Positions 7,488-15,440 of a stretch of 16,859 nucleotides of DNA are shown piece after piece (positions within the stretch are counted from its first letter, which is position 1; every line of letters starts with the position of its first letter). A model generated the notes under the pieces. That model was not told where the DNA came from, ran no database searches, and saw nothing but the letters and a program-made list of their open reading frames with translations. Source of the stretch: Bacteroidales bacterium. GTDB lineage: Bacteria; Bacteroidota; Bacteroidia; Bacteroidales; UBA932. The stretch is from contig SFJB01000025.1 of the NCBI GenBank assembly GCA_004555145.1, positions 1 through 16,859 on the forward strand, in the 5' to 3' direction. The position numbers were made by a program, and so were the translations under genes.

Positions 7488-7901
7488 TTATTTGCTCAAA
7501 TACTTCGTAGTCTCACCATTGCATTCCCCGTCCGGGTGCACTCTTCTGAGCGGGAGAGAGATGCAGACATAATCATATATGTCCTGGCTCAGGTCCAACT
7601 CTCCGAGTTCCGGAGTATAACTCTCCTCGAAGGAAGTCTCCACCGGCAGCACCAGGTCCTCAAGACACCTGTCGCAGGCTACGGTGACACTGCCACAAAT
7701 CTCGCAGCTCACGTCAAGCGTGACGCCGTGATTGTGTATCTCCGCCTTCACCTCCAGGTCGGCATTGAGGATTTCGGAATTGCCGAATTGTTCAAAGAAC
7801 TCGCGGCCTGCGGTCCATTCCTGACGGCTTGAGCCTCTGGCCAATCCTTTAAGTTCAACTACAAAGGGCTGCAAAGTTAACAATTTTTTTTCTTTTGTCA
7901 A
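7488..7901 (-). CDS. YceD/DUF177 family protein (rRNA-associated), non-ATG start
   Basis: Up to 137 residues of the DUF177/YceD family, which is linked to 23S rRNA accumulation and is almost always encoded just before rpmF, as here. Family marks are ELKGLARG (16-23), two CxxC pairs (CEIC at 66-69, CDRC at 76-79) and the conserved tail DLSQDIYDYVCISLPLRRVHP (103-123). The start is problematic. No ATG exists in frame anywhere in the gene, and the typA stop codon lies five codons upstream in the same frame. Possible TTG starts are at 7901, 7883, 7874 and 7844. By comparison with family N-termini 7883 or 7901 fits best. A full Bacteroidota promoter match (7872-7902) lies over this region, so the coordinates given are the maximal extent. 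Confidence 0.85.
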   Translation of the reverse strand: MTKEKKLLTLQPFVVELKGLARGSSRQEWTAGREFFEQFGNSEILNADLEVKAEIHNHGVTLDVSCEICGSVTVACDRCLEDLVLPVETSFEESYTPELGELDLSQDIYDYVCISLPLRRVHPDGECNGETTKYLSK

Positions 7902-7902
7902 A
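7872..7902 (-). promoter_or_regulatory. Bacteroidota-type promoter at the 5' end of the YceD gene
   Basis: On the minus strand TTTG (7899-7902) is followed after exactly 19 bases by TAACTTTG (7872-7879), a perfect consensus. The same TAACTTTG octamer occurs upstream of typA at 9736-9743. The site overlaps the first ten codons of the longest YceD reading frame. If it is used, the transcript starts near 7866-7868, inside that frame. It could provide a separate supply of rpmF and tRNA-Arg beyond typA readthrough. Confidence 0.6.
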
Positions 7903-7913
7903 TAAACTTTTTG

Positions 7914-9719
7914 CTAATCCTCGTTGTCGCTGTTTCTTTTTCTGGCAAGCGGGTCGAGGAGTATCTTGCGTATACGCATATGATGAGGGGTAACTTCCAC
8001 AAGTTCGTCCTCCTGGATATACTCCAGGGCCTCTTCGAGAGAGAACTTGATCGCCGGAGGGAGTATGATCTTCTCATCGGATCCGGCGGCGCGCACGTTG
8101 GTAAGCTTCTTTGTCTTGCAGATATTGATATTCAAATCCCTTTCTCTGGTATGCTCTCCCACTACCTGTCCGGCGTATATATCTTCGCCGGGATCCACAA
8201 AGAAACGGCCTCTGTCAAGGAGCTTGTTCATAGAATATGCTATTGCCTGACCCGTCTCGAGAGACACCAGAGAGCCGTTGTTGCGCCTCTCGATATCGCC
8301 CTTGTATGGCTGGTACTCCTTGAAGCGGTGGGCTACGATGGCCTCTCCCTGGCTCGCGGTAAGAAGATTGGAACGAAGTCCCATAAGGCCTCTGGTCGGA
8401 ATCTCAAACTCGAGCAGAGTGCGGTCTCCGCGCGGCTCCATATGGATGAGAGCTCCCTTGCGGCGTGTCGAAATCTCTATTGCAGCTCCCACAAACTCTT
8501 CCGGAACCTCTATGGAAAGTTCTTCAATAGGCTCGCAGCGCTGTCCGCCAATGGTCTTGTCAAGCACCTTAGGCTGGCCTACCTGCAGTTCAAAGCCTTC
8601 CCTGCGCATGGTTTCAATGAGGACCGAGAGATGCAGCACACCGCGTCCGTAAACCACGAACGAGTCCGCAGTAAGGCCAGGCTTGACCCTGAGAGCAAGG
8701 TTCTTCTCAAGCTCCTTGTCAAGTCTTTCCTTTATGTGGCGGGATGTGACGAACTTTCCGTCCTTGCCGAAGAAAGGAGAATTGTTGATGGTGAAGAGCA
8801 TGCTCATCGTAGGCTCATCTATGGCGATAGGGGCCAAGGCCTCCGGGTTCTCGAAGTCCGCAATGGTGTCCCCGATTTCGAAGCCGTCCAGTCCCACCAC
8901 GGCACAGATGTCTCCGCAACTTACCTCCTCCACATTGGTTTTGCCCAGGCCTTCGAATACCATAAGCTGCTTGATCTTCTGTTTCTGGATCACGTCATAA
9001 CGCTTGCACAGGCTGACCTGCTGACCGGTTCTGAGCGAGCCGCGAGTGATTTTTCCGACAGCAATACGTCCCACGTAAGGAGAATACTCCAAAGATGATA
9101 TCAGCAGCTGAGGTGTGCCCTCCACATATTCGGGAGCAGGGATAACCTCCAGTATGGTATCGAGCAGAGGAGTGATGTCGTTTCCCGGCTGCTTCCAGTC
9201 CAGGGACATCCATCCCTGCTTGGCAGAACCGTAAACGGTGGTGAAATCCAGCTGCTCATCAGTTGCATTCAGGTTGCACATAAGGTCAAAAACCTCTTCC
9301 TGCACCTCATCCGGGCGGCAGTTCGGCTTGTCGACCTTATTGATGACAACTATAGGTTTCTTTCCCATCTGCAGAGCTTTCTGGAGCACGAACCTCGTCT
9401 GAGGCATACAGCCTTCGAAAGCATCCACGAGCAGAAGCACGCCGTCCGCCATATTCAGCACGCGCTCCACCTCACCTCCGAAGTCGCTATGTCCCGGAGT
9501 ATCTATAATGTTAATTTTGACGCCTTTATAAATGACTGATACATTCTTGGCGAGGATGGTGATGCCTCTCTCTCGCTCAAGATCATTGTTGTCAAGTATC
9601 AGCTGTCCCAGATTTTCAGGCTGGCGAACAAGGTTTGCCTGATAAATCATCCTGTCCACGAGGGTGGTCTTGCCGTGATCGACGTGGGCGATAATCGCTA
9701 TGTTCCTAATGTCTTGCAT
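7914..9719 (-). CDS. typA: translational GTPase TypA/BipA
   Basis: A 601-residue ribosome-binding GTPase of the TypA/BipA family, which takes part in stress adaptation and 50S assembly. All G motifs are intact: AHVDHGKT (11-18), RERGITI (switch I), DTPGH, NKVD and SAK. The following domains II, III (EF-G-like) and V, then the family-specific C-terminal domain ([17 protein letters not shown] near the end), are all present, so it is full length. The ATG at 9717-9719 gives the canonical [20 protein letters not shown]-terminus. It is divergent from the lipoprotein operon. A TAACTTTG -7 element lies about 16 bases upstream. Its TAG stop lies 12 bases before the TTG start of the YceD gene and in the same frame. 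Confidence 0.98.
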   Translation of the reverse strand: MQDIRNIAIIAHVDHGKTTLVDRMIYQANLVRQPENLGQLILDNNDLERERGITILAKNVSVIYKGVKINIIDTPGHSDFGGEVERVLNMADGVLLLVDAFEGCMPQTRFVLQKALQMGKKPIVVINKVDKPNCRPDEVQEEVFDLMCNLNATDEQLDFTTVYGSAKQGWMSLDWKQPGNDITPLLDTILEVIPAPEYVEGTPQLLISSLEYSPYVGRIAVGKITRGSLRTGQQVSLCKRYDVIQKQKIKQLMVFEGLGKTNVEEVSCGDICAVVGLDGFEIGDTIADFENPEALAPIAIDEPTMSMLFTINNSPFFGKDGKFVTSRHIKERLDKELEKNLALRVKPGLTADSFVVYGRGVLHLSVLIETMRREGFELQVGQPKVLDKTIGGQRCEPIEELSIEVPEEFVGAAIEISTRRKGALIHMEPRGDRTLLEFEIPTRGLMGLRSNLLTASQGEAIVAHRFKEYQPYKGDIERRNNGSLVSLETGQAIAYSMNKLLDRGRFFVDPGEDIYAGQVVGEHTRERDLNINICKTKKLTNVRAAGSDEKIILPPAIKFSLEEALEYIQEDELVEVTPHHMRIRKILLDPLARKRNSDNED

Positions 9720-9735
9720 ACTCTTATAAATCGTG

Positions 9736-9743
9736 CAAAGTTA
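9736..9743 (-). promoter_or_regulatory. -7 element for typA
   Basis: TAACTTTG on the minus strand matches TAnnTTTG. The -33 element is poor: TATG at 18-base spacing, with no TTTG at 19-21. The leader before the typA ATG would be only about 10-12 bases. Confidence 0.45.
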
Positions 9744-9786
9744 CTGAATTCCGCGAAAAAACATAAAAAACTATAATCATTTTTCT

Positions 9787-9794
9787 TACCTTTG
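9787..9794 (+). promoter_or_regulatory. -7 element for the lipoprotein operon, near-leaderless
   Basis: TACCTTTG matches TAnnTTTG exactly and is followed by only six bases (CGAATT) before the ATG at 9801. By the usual spacing the transcript would begin about 0-4 bases before the start codon. The expected -33 TTTG at 19-21 bases upstream is absent; that stretch is A/T-rich. Confidence 0.5.
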
Positions 9795-9800
9795 CGAATT

Positions 9801-11102
9801 ATGCGAAGAATTGTGTCCTTCATTCTGCTGCCAGCGATGCTCTTTCTCGCTTCCTGCTCCGGTTCCAAACAAGGCTGGAGCGAAGGCGACTGGGAGCGCT
9901 GCGCAAGGATTGTTTCCACGGTTCCTTCGGACGCTCTCACCATCAGGTACGCTGTGGATTGCAGGAAAAGCAGCTTTGCCGTGGACTCCAGCTCGATATT
10001 CTCCAGTCTGGGACTGAGGTCCCTCAAGGGTATGGGTCTTGCAGTCTCTGAGTGCTACAACGGGTCCGTGGTGCAGGTTCTTTCCCTTGCCCCGGTGCCC
10101 GACAGCTTCATCAGCGACAGCACGTCCTCCTTCAGAGATGTGCTCGACCGGGCGGCAGCGGCCGGAATGAAGACCAGTTTCATTTCCAACGCACCGACTA
10201 TGCCCCAGGGTCAGGGAGTGCTGCTCGTGAGCCGTTCCGAGGTACAGTTGCGCGCCAGTGAACGCCACATACGCGAAGGGCGTTCGATTCTGGACATAGA
10301 AAGCCTCGCGCGCACCGTGAAGGATGCCGGAGCACCGCCAGAGATGCTCCTGCTCCGCAATTCCGGAGCCAAGCGCTTTATCGGCAAGGACTTCCTCGGT
10401 GGCATATTCACCCCTTCCGGCATAAGCCGCTTCATCGACCGCCTCTGCGAATGGACCGCCTTCATTCCCGAATCGGATGGCAGCACAGGCGTCCATCTGA
10501 GCAGGAACGACTCGCGCACACACTACGCCAACCTGCTGTCCTCAGTGAACTTCTGCGATAGCCGCATAGGCAAGGTACTTCCTTACGGGACCGGATTCGT
10601 GCTGGACCTGCCCATTGACGGGGACAATTTCAGGAAAGCGTACGAGAGCTACCTGGATGCCGGCGTAAACCTTGTCCAGTACCGCAGACAGCTCGCCGAG
10701 TTGAAGGCAAAGTGCGGGAAGGACCCGTTGAAGTGGGAAAAAGAACTGGACATCAAAGAAATAGCGCTGGTGGAAAGAGCCGGATACAAGATTGTTATGT
10801 TGCGTCCGGGAAAGACCGTGGAAGACAAGGAAGCGGACAGCTTTGCTTACCCGGGCTTCTGCGCAGCCCTCTACGGGGCGGCTTTCTCCCTGCGCGACGA
10901 GAGCAAATGCGCAGTCAGGAACGGCTGGCTGATGATAGGAAGCGACAAGGACCTTGCAAGCTTCACTACTCCGGAGGATGAACTCGACAATTACACCGCA
11001 AAACAGTGGCCGGGCAACGGCTGCCGCATAATCATTTACGACAGGGGAGAATTTCTCGCCTGGACTAAAAAAGGGATAAGAATATGGAATTCAAATCTGT
11101 AA
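9801..11102 (+). CDS. putative lipoprotein of unknown function, about 433 residues
   Basis: The N-terminus MRRIVSFILLPAMLFLASC is a clear lipoprotein signal peptide with lipobox LASC and C19 as the predicted lipidated cysteine. The following SGSKQGW has no acidic residue at +2, consistent with sorting beyond the inner membrane. The remaining roughly 410 residues are mixed alpha/beta with no motif I can name. The family may be a Bacteroidales-restricted one. I chose ATG 9801 over an in-frame TTG at 9792, because the TTG lies inside the -7 promoter element and ATG 9801 gives a proper signal peptide. It is the first gene of a four-gene operon and overlaps the acyl-CoA ligase by 19 bases. The link to fatty-acid activation is positional only. 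Confidence 0.8.
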   Translation: MRRIVSFILLPAMLFLASCSGSKQGWSEGDWERCARIVSTVPSDALTIRYAVDCRKSSFAVDSSSIFSSLGLRSLKGMGLAVSECYNGSVVQVLSLAPVPDSFISDSTSSFRDVLDRAAAAGMKTSFISNAPTMPQGQGVLLVSRSEVQLRASERHIREGRSILDIESLARTVKDAGAPPEMLLLRNSGAKRFIGKDFLGGIFTPSGISRFIDRLCEWTAFIPESDGSTGVHLSRNDSRTHYANLLSSVNFCDSRIGKVLPYGTGFVLDLPIDGDNFRKAYESYLDAGVNLVQYRRQLAELKAKCGKDPLKWEKELDIKEIALVERAGYKIVMLRPGKTVEDKEADSFAYPGFCAALYGAAFSLRDESKCAVRNGWLMIGSDKDLASFTTPEDELDNYTAKQWPGNGCRIIIYDRGEFLAWTKKGIRIWNSNL

Positions 11103-12745
11103 ACAAAATGCTGGAAAAGAGCATTCGCGAGAATTGGGAACGCGATGCCCTGTCCAACTATCAAGGAGCGACACTCAAATACAAGGATGTTGCCCAAAGA
11201 ATCAAGTATCTGCACATTGCCTTCGAGCGCTGCGGATTGAAAAAAGGCGACAAGGTGGCCCTCTGCTCCCGCAATCAGGCCAACTGGGGCGTATGTTTCC
11301 TCGCCTCTCTGACCTACGGTGCAGTACCGGTGCCGATTCTCCACGAATTCAAGGCGGAAAACATCCACTACCTGGTAAACCACTCCGAAGCGAGGGTGCT
11401 GTTCGTGGATGAAATCATCTGGGAAGGACTGTCCGAAAGCGAAATGCCGGATCTGGAAGTGATTGTCCAGATGAACAATCTGAACTTCATCTACGCCAAG
11501 AACGAGTCTGCGGTGGAGGTCAGGAATACCCTTACCGAAACATTCAAGAAAATATACCCCGAGGGAATCAAGCCAAGTGACATCGATTTCTACGAGGACA
11601 AGCCGGAAGAGCTGGCAGTAATCAACTACACCTCAGGTACTTCAGGCTTCTCCAAGGGAGTGATGATTCCTTACAGGGCTCTCTACACCAACGTCAGGTT
11701 TGCCGGAGAGGTGGCTGAGCCTCAGATGAACTGTGAGAGCGAAGTCGTGGCCATGCTGCCTTCCGCCCACATGTACGGGCTCATGTTCGAATTCCTTTAC
11801 GAAATGATTATCGGAGCCCACGTCCACTTCCTTACCCGCACCCCTAGCCCGAAAGTAATACTCAAGGCTTTCAGTGAAATCCATCCGGACATCATCATTG
11901 CAGTGCCTCTCATCATAGAGAAGGTTTACAAGAACCAGGTGAAGCCGGTGGTTGACAGACACAAGTCATTTATGCGCATTCCTATCGTCAACCAGATCAT
12001 TCTCAAGAAGATCCGCAATGCCATGATAGATGCGTTCGGAGGTCGTTTCGAGGAAGTCATACTCGGTGGAGCGGCCTTCAACCCGGAGGTGGAGCAGTTT
12101 ATGCGGAAGATTCACTTCCCGTTCACCGTCGGCTACGGAATGACCGAATGCGCACCTATCATCACATATGAAAAGTGGTGGAAGGCACGCTACGGCTCTT
12201 GCGGCAAGCCTGTGCCGGGCTGCGAAATCCGCATCGACTCCAATGATCCTTACAATGTTCCCGGAGAAGTGCAGGTAAAGGGATCCAACGTATTCCTCGG
12301 ATACTTCAAGAACCCTGATGCTACCAAATCCGTATTCACCAAGGACGGATGGTTCAAGACAGGCGACATCGGCATAGTGGACAAGGACGGTTATCTTTAC
12401 CTCAAGGGACGTTCCAAGTGCATGATACTCGGGCCTTCAGGCCAGAACATATATCCTGAAGAGCTGGAAGCCGTCATCAACAACGTCACCTACGTGGTTG
12501 ACTCTCTCGTGGTGGAGGACAAGATTGGCCTCACCGCCCTAGTTTACCCTGACTACCACCAGGCCGAGATTGACGGGATGAGCGGAGAGCAGCTTGAGGA
12601 GCGCATAAGCAGCGGACTCCCTGAGATCAACAAGCTCCTGCCGAACTACGCCCAAATCCGCAAGATCGAATTTTTGCCTGAGGACTTTGAGCGCACTCCA
12701 AAGAAGAGCATCAAACGTTATCTCTACCAGAGGACAAATGAATAA
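11084..12745 (+). CDS. AMP-binding acyl-CoA ligase (long-chain fatty acid type)
   Basis: A 553-residue adenylate-forming enzyme of the ANL superfamily that activates a carboxylic acid with ATP and transfers it to CoA. Core motifs are YTSGTSGFSKG (A3/P-loop, about 182-192), YGMTECAP (A5, 351-358), WFKTGDIG (A7, ending near 430, ribose-binding Asp), KGRSKCMI (A8 hinge, 441-448) and the C-terminal RTPKKSIKR (A10, 537-545) holding the catalytic lysine. The overall match is to the FadD-like Bacteroidales group, so a long-chain fatty acid is the likely substrate. The exact chain length is not visible. The start at 11084 overlaps the lipoprotein gene by 19 bases. The next ATG (11108) would trim the family's conserved N-terminal helix, so I kept the first. 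It overlaps the dCMP deaminase by eight bases (ATGAATAA), suggesting translational coupling. Confidence 0.93.
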   Translation: MEFKSVNKMLEKSIRENWERDALSNYQGATLKYKDVAQRIKYLHIAFERCGLKKGDKVALCSRNQANWGVCFLASLTYGAVPVPILHEFKAENIHYLVNHSEARVLFVDEIIWEGLSESEMPDLEVIVQMNNLNFIYAKNESAVEVRNTLTETFKKIYPEGIKPSDIDFYEDKPEELAVINYTSGTSGFSKGVMIPYRALYTNVRFAGEVAEPQMNCESEVVAMLPSAHMYGLMFEFLYEMIIGAHVHFLTRTPSPKVILKAFSEIHPDIIIAVPLIIEKVYKNQVKPVVDRHKSFMRIPIVNQIILKKIRNAMIDAFGGRFEEVILGGAAFNPEVEQFMRKIHFPFTVGYGMTECAPIITYEKWWKARYGSCGKPVPGCEIRIDSNDPYNVPGEVQVKGSNVFLGYFKNPDATKSVFTKDGWFKTGDIGIVDKDGYLYLKGRSKCMILGPSGQNIYPEELEAVINNVTYVVDSLVVEDKIGLTALVYPDYHQAEIDGMSGEQLEERISSGLPEINKLLPNYAQIRKIEFLPEDFERTPKKSIKRYLYQRTNE

Positions 12746-13145
12746 GTTCGACGAAAAATATCTTGCAATGGCCGAAGTCTGGGCAGGCAATTCCTATTGC
12801 CGCAGACGCCAGGTCGGCGCCCTTCTCGTCAAGGACAGGATGATTATCTCCGACGGCTACAACGGCACGCCGTCGGGGTTTGAAAACATCTGTGAAGATG
12901 AGAACGGGGTCACCAAACCTTACGTCCTTCACGCTGAGGCCAACGCCATATCCAAAGTTGCCAAATCCGGCAACAGTTCCGACGGAGCGACACTTTATGT
13001 GACGGCCTCCCCTTGCATCGAATGTGCAAAGCTCATCATACAGGCCGGTATCAAGAGGGTCGTTTACAAGGACGAATACAGACTCACCGACGGAATCGAC
13101 CTGCTGAAAAGGGCAGGCATTGAAGTTGAAAAAGTTGACTGCTGA
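12738..13145 (+). CDS. deoxycytidylate (dCMP) deaminase
   Basis: A 135-residue zinc deaminase of the ComEB/dCMP deaminase type, which converts dCMP to dUMP for thymidylate synthesis. The zinc site is complete: HAE at 65-67 (His ligand and catalytic Glu) and SPCIEC at 91-96 (two Cys ligands). GYNGTPSGFEN (40-50) is the substrate loop typical of dCMP rather than cytidine or tRNA deaminases. I chose ATG 12738, which gives the normal MNKFDEKYLAMA start. An earlier in-frame start lies inside the ligase gene and adds unrelated residues. Its TGA stop overlaps the next ATG by one base. The order dCMP deaminase then S41 protease is one I recall from other Bacteroidales. Confidence 0.95.
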   Translation: MNKFDEKYLAMAEVWAGNSYCRRRQVGALLVKDRMIISDGYNGTPSGFENICEDENGVTKPYVLHAEANAISKVAKSGNSSDGATLYVTASPCIECAKLIIQAGIKRVVYKDEYRLTDGIDLLKRAGIEVEKVDC

Positions 13146-14668
13146 TGAAGAAGACTTCCATTGTAACTGCCCTGCTGGGCGTTGTCATAGGCATACTGCT
13201 GACCCTGGTCGTGCAGAGTGCCGCCACCCGGGCGCGCAAAATCAGGACGAGCACTAGGGACTGGCAGAAGGTAAACCTTATACTCAAGAGCATAGAGGAT
13301 AATTATGTGGACACCGTGGACCGCGCCAAAGTTACTGATGCAGTCGCAAGCGCCGCTCTCGCAGCCTTGGATCCACATTCCTCATATATGCTCCCGCGCG
13401 TACTCGAAGAGCACGAAGAGGACCTGGCCGCCAACTTCGACGGCATAGGAATACAGTTCAATGTGCCGAACGACACGGCCATCGTAATAGAAGTCATCCC
13501 AGGAGGTCCGTCCGAGAAGGTGGGTCTCCAGGCCGGAGACCGCATCATCAGCGTGGATACCACCTCCATCGCAGGAGTGAAGTTTCCACAGGACTCGATG
13601 GTACGCCGGATGAAAGGCAAAGCCGGCAGCAAGGTAAAGATTACCGTGAAGCGGGACAAGGAAATAATCCCGTTCGAAATCACCCGCGGCAAGATTCCGA
13701 CACATTCCGTGGACGCAGCATTTATGGTCGACGACACCACGGCATACCTTCGCCTGTCCAAATTCTCCCGCACCACGGGCCAGGAGTTCATCAAGGCAAG
13801 TGCCGGGCTCCTGAATTCCGGGATGAAGGAGATGATTGTGGACATACGCGACAACAGCGGCGGCTTTCTCGACCAGGCGCTGGTGTTGTCCAACCTCTTC
13901 CTTCCGAAGGGAGCGGGGATAGTCTATATGGAAGGAGCTCACCGCAAGCGCGAGGATTACAATGCGGACGGGCGAGGTCCGCTCCAAGACATAAGGCTTA
14001 AGGTGCTCATAAACGAAGGTTCTGCATCCTCCAGCGAAATCTTTGCAGGCGCCATGCAGGACAACGGCAGGGCCACGATAATCGGACGCCGCTCCTACGG
14101 CAAGGGTCTGGTGCAGGAGCCGTACTATTTCAGCGACGGCAGCGGTATGCGCATCACGGTGGCAAGGTTCCACACCCCATCTGGAAGGTGCATTCAGAAA
14201 CCGTACAGCGATGATTACGACTACGAGGTACTGAAGCGATATAACGAAGGGGAGATGGTATCAGCGGACAGCATGAAGATAGAGAAGGGCGGCATACTTC
14301 CGGACGTATTCGTTCCGGTTGACACTACCAGGGCCGGTCAGTTCTACATCTCCTGCAACCGCAAGGCTACTACCATGCGTTTTGCTTCGGCCTATTTCGA
14401 CAGCCACAAGAAAGAATTGTCAGAAATTGATGACTTCAACAAGCTGATCTCATACCTTGACAATGCCGGGCTGGAGGCCCAGTTCCTGGATTTCGCCAAA
14501 AGGAAGGACGGCCTGACTCCGGATCCCGTCGAATGGAAAAACGAGAGAAAATATCTTATGAGCCAGGTCAGGGCCCTGGTAGGCAGATATTCCAAACTTG
14601 GGGACAACGCCTACTACCACCTCTTCCTTGACATTGATGAATGCTTCAGCATAGCATATAAGCTGTAA
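13145..14668 (+). CDS. S41 family C-terminal processing peptidase
   Basis: A 507-residue serine protease of the CtpA/Prc (tail-specific protease) family, anchored by an N-terminal membrane segment (about 5-25) with the rest in the periplasm. Residues 95-180 form a PDZ domain (GIGIQF, then VIPGGPSEKVGLQAGDRI). The catalytic dyad is S295 in EGSASSSE and K320 in RSYGKG, at the 25-residue spacing seen in E. coli Prc, and the sequence between is well conserved (IFAGAMQDNGRATIIGRR). A C-terminal extension of about 120 residues has no clear motif. It is the last gene of the operon. The TGATG junction with the deaminase suggests coupled translation. No hairpin terminator with a T-run follows within the next 100 bases; the GC-rich repeats begin instead. 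It probably degrades or trims envelope proteins. Confidence 0.95.
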   Translation: MKKTSIVTALLGVVIGILLTLVVQSAATRARKIRTSTRDWQKVNLILKSIEDNYVDTVDRAKVTDAVASAALAALDPHSSYMLPRVLEEHEEDLAANFDGIGIQFNVPNDTAIVIEVIPGGPSEKVGLQAGDRIISVDTTSIAGVKFPQDSMVRRMKGKAGSKVKITVKRDKEIIPFEITRGKIPTHSVDAAFMVDDTTAYLRLSKFSRTTGQEFIKASAGLLNSGMKEMIVDIRDNSGGFLDQALVLSNLFLPKGAGIVYMEGAHRKREDYNADGRGPLQDIRLKVLINEGSASSSEIFAGAMQDNGRATIIGRRSYGKGLVQEPYYFSDGSGMRITVARFHTPSGRCIQKPYSDDYDYEVLKRYNEGEMVSADSMKIEKGGILPDVFVPVDTTRAGQFYISCNRKATTMRFASAYFDSHKKELSEIDDFNKLISYLDNAGLEAQFLDFAKRKDGLTPDPVEWKNERKYLMSQVRALVGRYSKLGDNAYYHLFLDIDECFSIAYKL

Positions 14669-14677
14669 TGTTTACTG

Positions 14678-14744
14678 GGGCAGGGTTTCCCACTGGGGCG
14701 CCTGCCTCAAACCTTTTTACAGGGCAGGGTTCGCACTGGGCGGG
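14678..14744. repeat. direct duplication spaced 44 bp just after the S41 gene
   Basis: GGGCAGGGTT followed by a CACTGGG-type sequence occurs at 14678-14700 and again at 14722-14744. The copies match closely over about 22 bases with small differences (TTCCCACTGGGGCG versus TCGCACTGGGCGG). It starts 10 bases after the S41 stop. Both copies are G-rich on the plus strand. Confidence 0.6.
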
Positions 14745-14876
14745 GTTGGAAATGGCAGGTCTGAATCCATGAGGGCATTCGGGAGTTCCTGAAGAGGGGC
14801 ATCCGGGATTGCATGCGCTGGACGGCACCAAGGAGGTTTCAGAAAAGCGTGCACGCTCGCTGCGTCTGCGTGTCGG

Positions 14877-15136
14877 CGTGCCCGTTTCGACGGGACTTTG
14901 CAAGCGCCGGGCGGAGCCCGAAAGCGGTCCCAGAGAAACGGGGCGCCGCCGCAGCAGCGAGGGAAACAGCAGCTGCCCCACAAGCCCTGCGTGCCCGCTT
15001 CGACGGGACTTTGCAAGCGCCAGGCGAAGCCCGAAAGCGGTCCCAGAGAAACGGGTCGCCGCAGCAGCAGCGAGGAAAATAGCAGCTGCCCCACAAGCCC
15101 TGCGTGCCCGCTTCGACGGGACTTTGCAAGCGCCAG
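14877..15136. repeat. 113-bp GC-rich tandem repeat, 2.3 copies
   Basis: Units start at 14877, 14990 and 15103, each opening with CGTGCCCG. Units 1 and 2 are both 113 bp, align without gaps and differ at seven positions (about 94% identical). Unit 3 stops after 34 bases at GCGCCAG (15136). Each full unit can form two small hairpins (CCCG..CGGG at unit positions 5-18, and GGGC..GCCC near 32-44) and contains the palindrome GCAGCTGC. As 113 is not a multiple of three, a protein repeat is unlikely. Confidence 0.9.
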
Positions 15137-15163
15137 TTCTGAGTCCGAAGCCCATTCCAGCAA

Positions 15164-15331
15164 TTCACCTGGCACGGGGCAAAATCATAACTTCTTCGAT
15201 ATCAATATGTTAGAAATTCAGGGCCTGCCAGGTGACACCAATTTGGCTTCACCGGGCAAGTCGCTTTTTGCTATGATACTGATAATCAGATGGTTACAAA
15301 TTAGAGGCTTGCCAGGTTTGCACGTGCAAGC
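15164..15331. repeat. two diverged 84-bp units with conserved inverted arms
   Basis: Copy 1 (15164-15247) and copy 2 (15248-15331) align at an exact 84-bp offset. Conserved parts are the left arm TTCACCkGGCA and the right part AAATT..GGCyTGCCAGGT. The roughly 40 bases between them are AT-richer and barely similar. In copy 1 TCACCTGGCA (15165-15174) and TGCCAGGTGA (15226-15235) are a perfect 10-bp inverted repeat. In copy 2 the arms pair at 9 of 10 positions. The order left-right-left-right allows alternative hairpins, as the right arm of copy 1 can also pair with the left arm of copy 2 (GGTGA/TCACC). Confidence 0.65.
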
Positions 15332-15440
15332 CCTAGTGGCTTGAAGAGGGCAGTTCGGGAGAAAACGGGCAGTTTTCATCACGGATGGCTCCAATAAAGG
15401 CACTCCGAATCGACCGAAGACAGCCAACCGGGAGGAAAAC

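Noticed and set aside
7911..9098. Plus-strand frame of 395 codons opposite typA
   Set aside because: It is antisense to a full-length, motif-complete TypA. Codon pattern and length are explained by the GC-rich third positions of the real gene.
14646..15344. Long open frames on both strands through the 113-bp repeats (up to about 170 codons), some rich in Ala, Arg and Ser
   Set aside because: Several frames are open at once because the unit is GC-rich and poor in stop codons. The unit length is not a multiple of three, so each copy is read in a different frame. There is no promoter, signal or recognisable domain.
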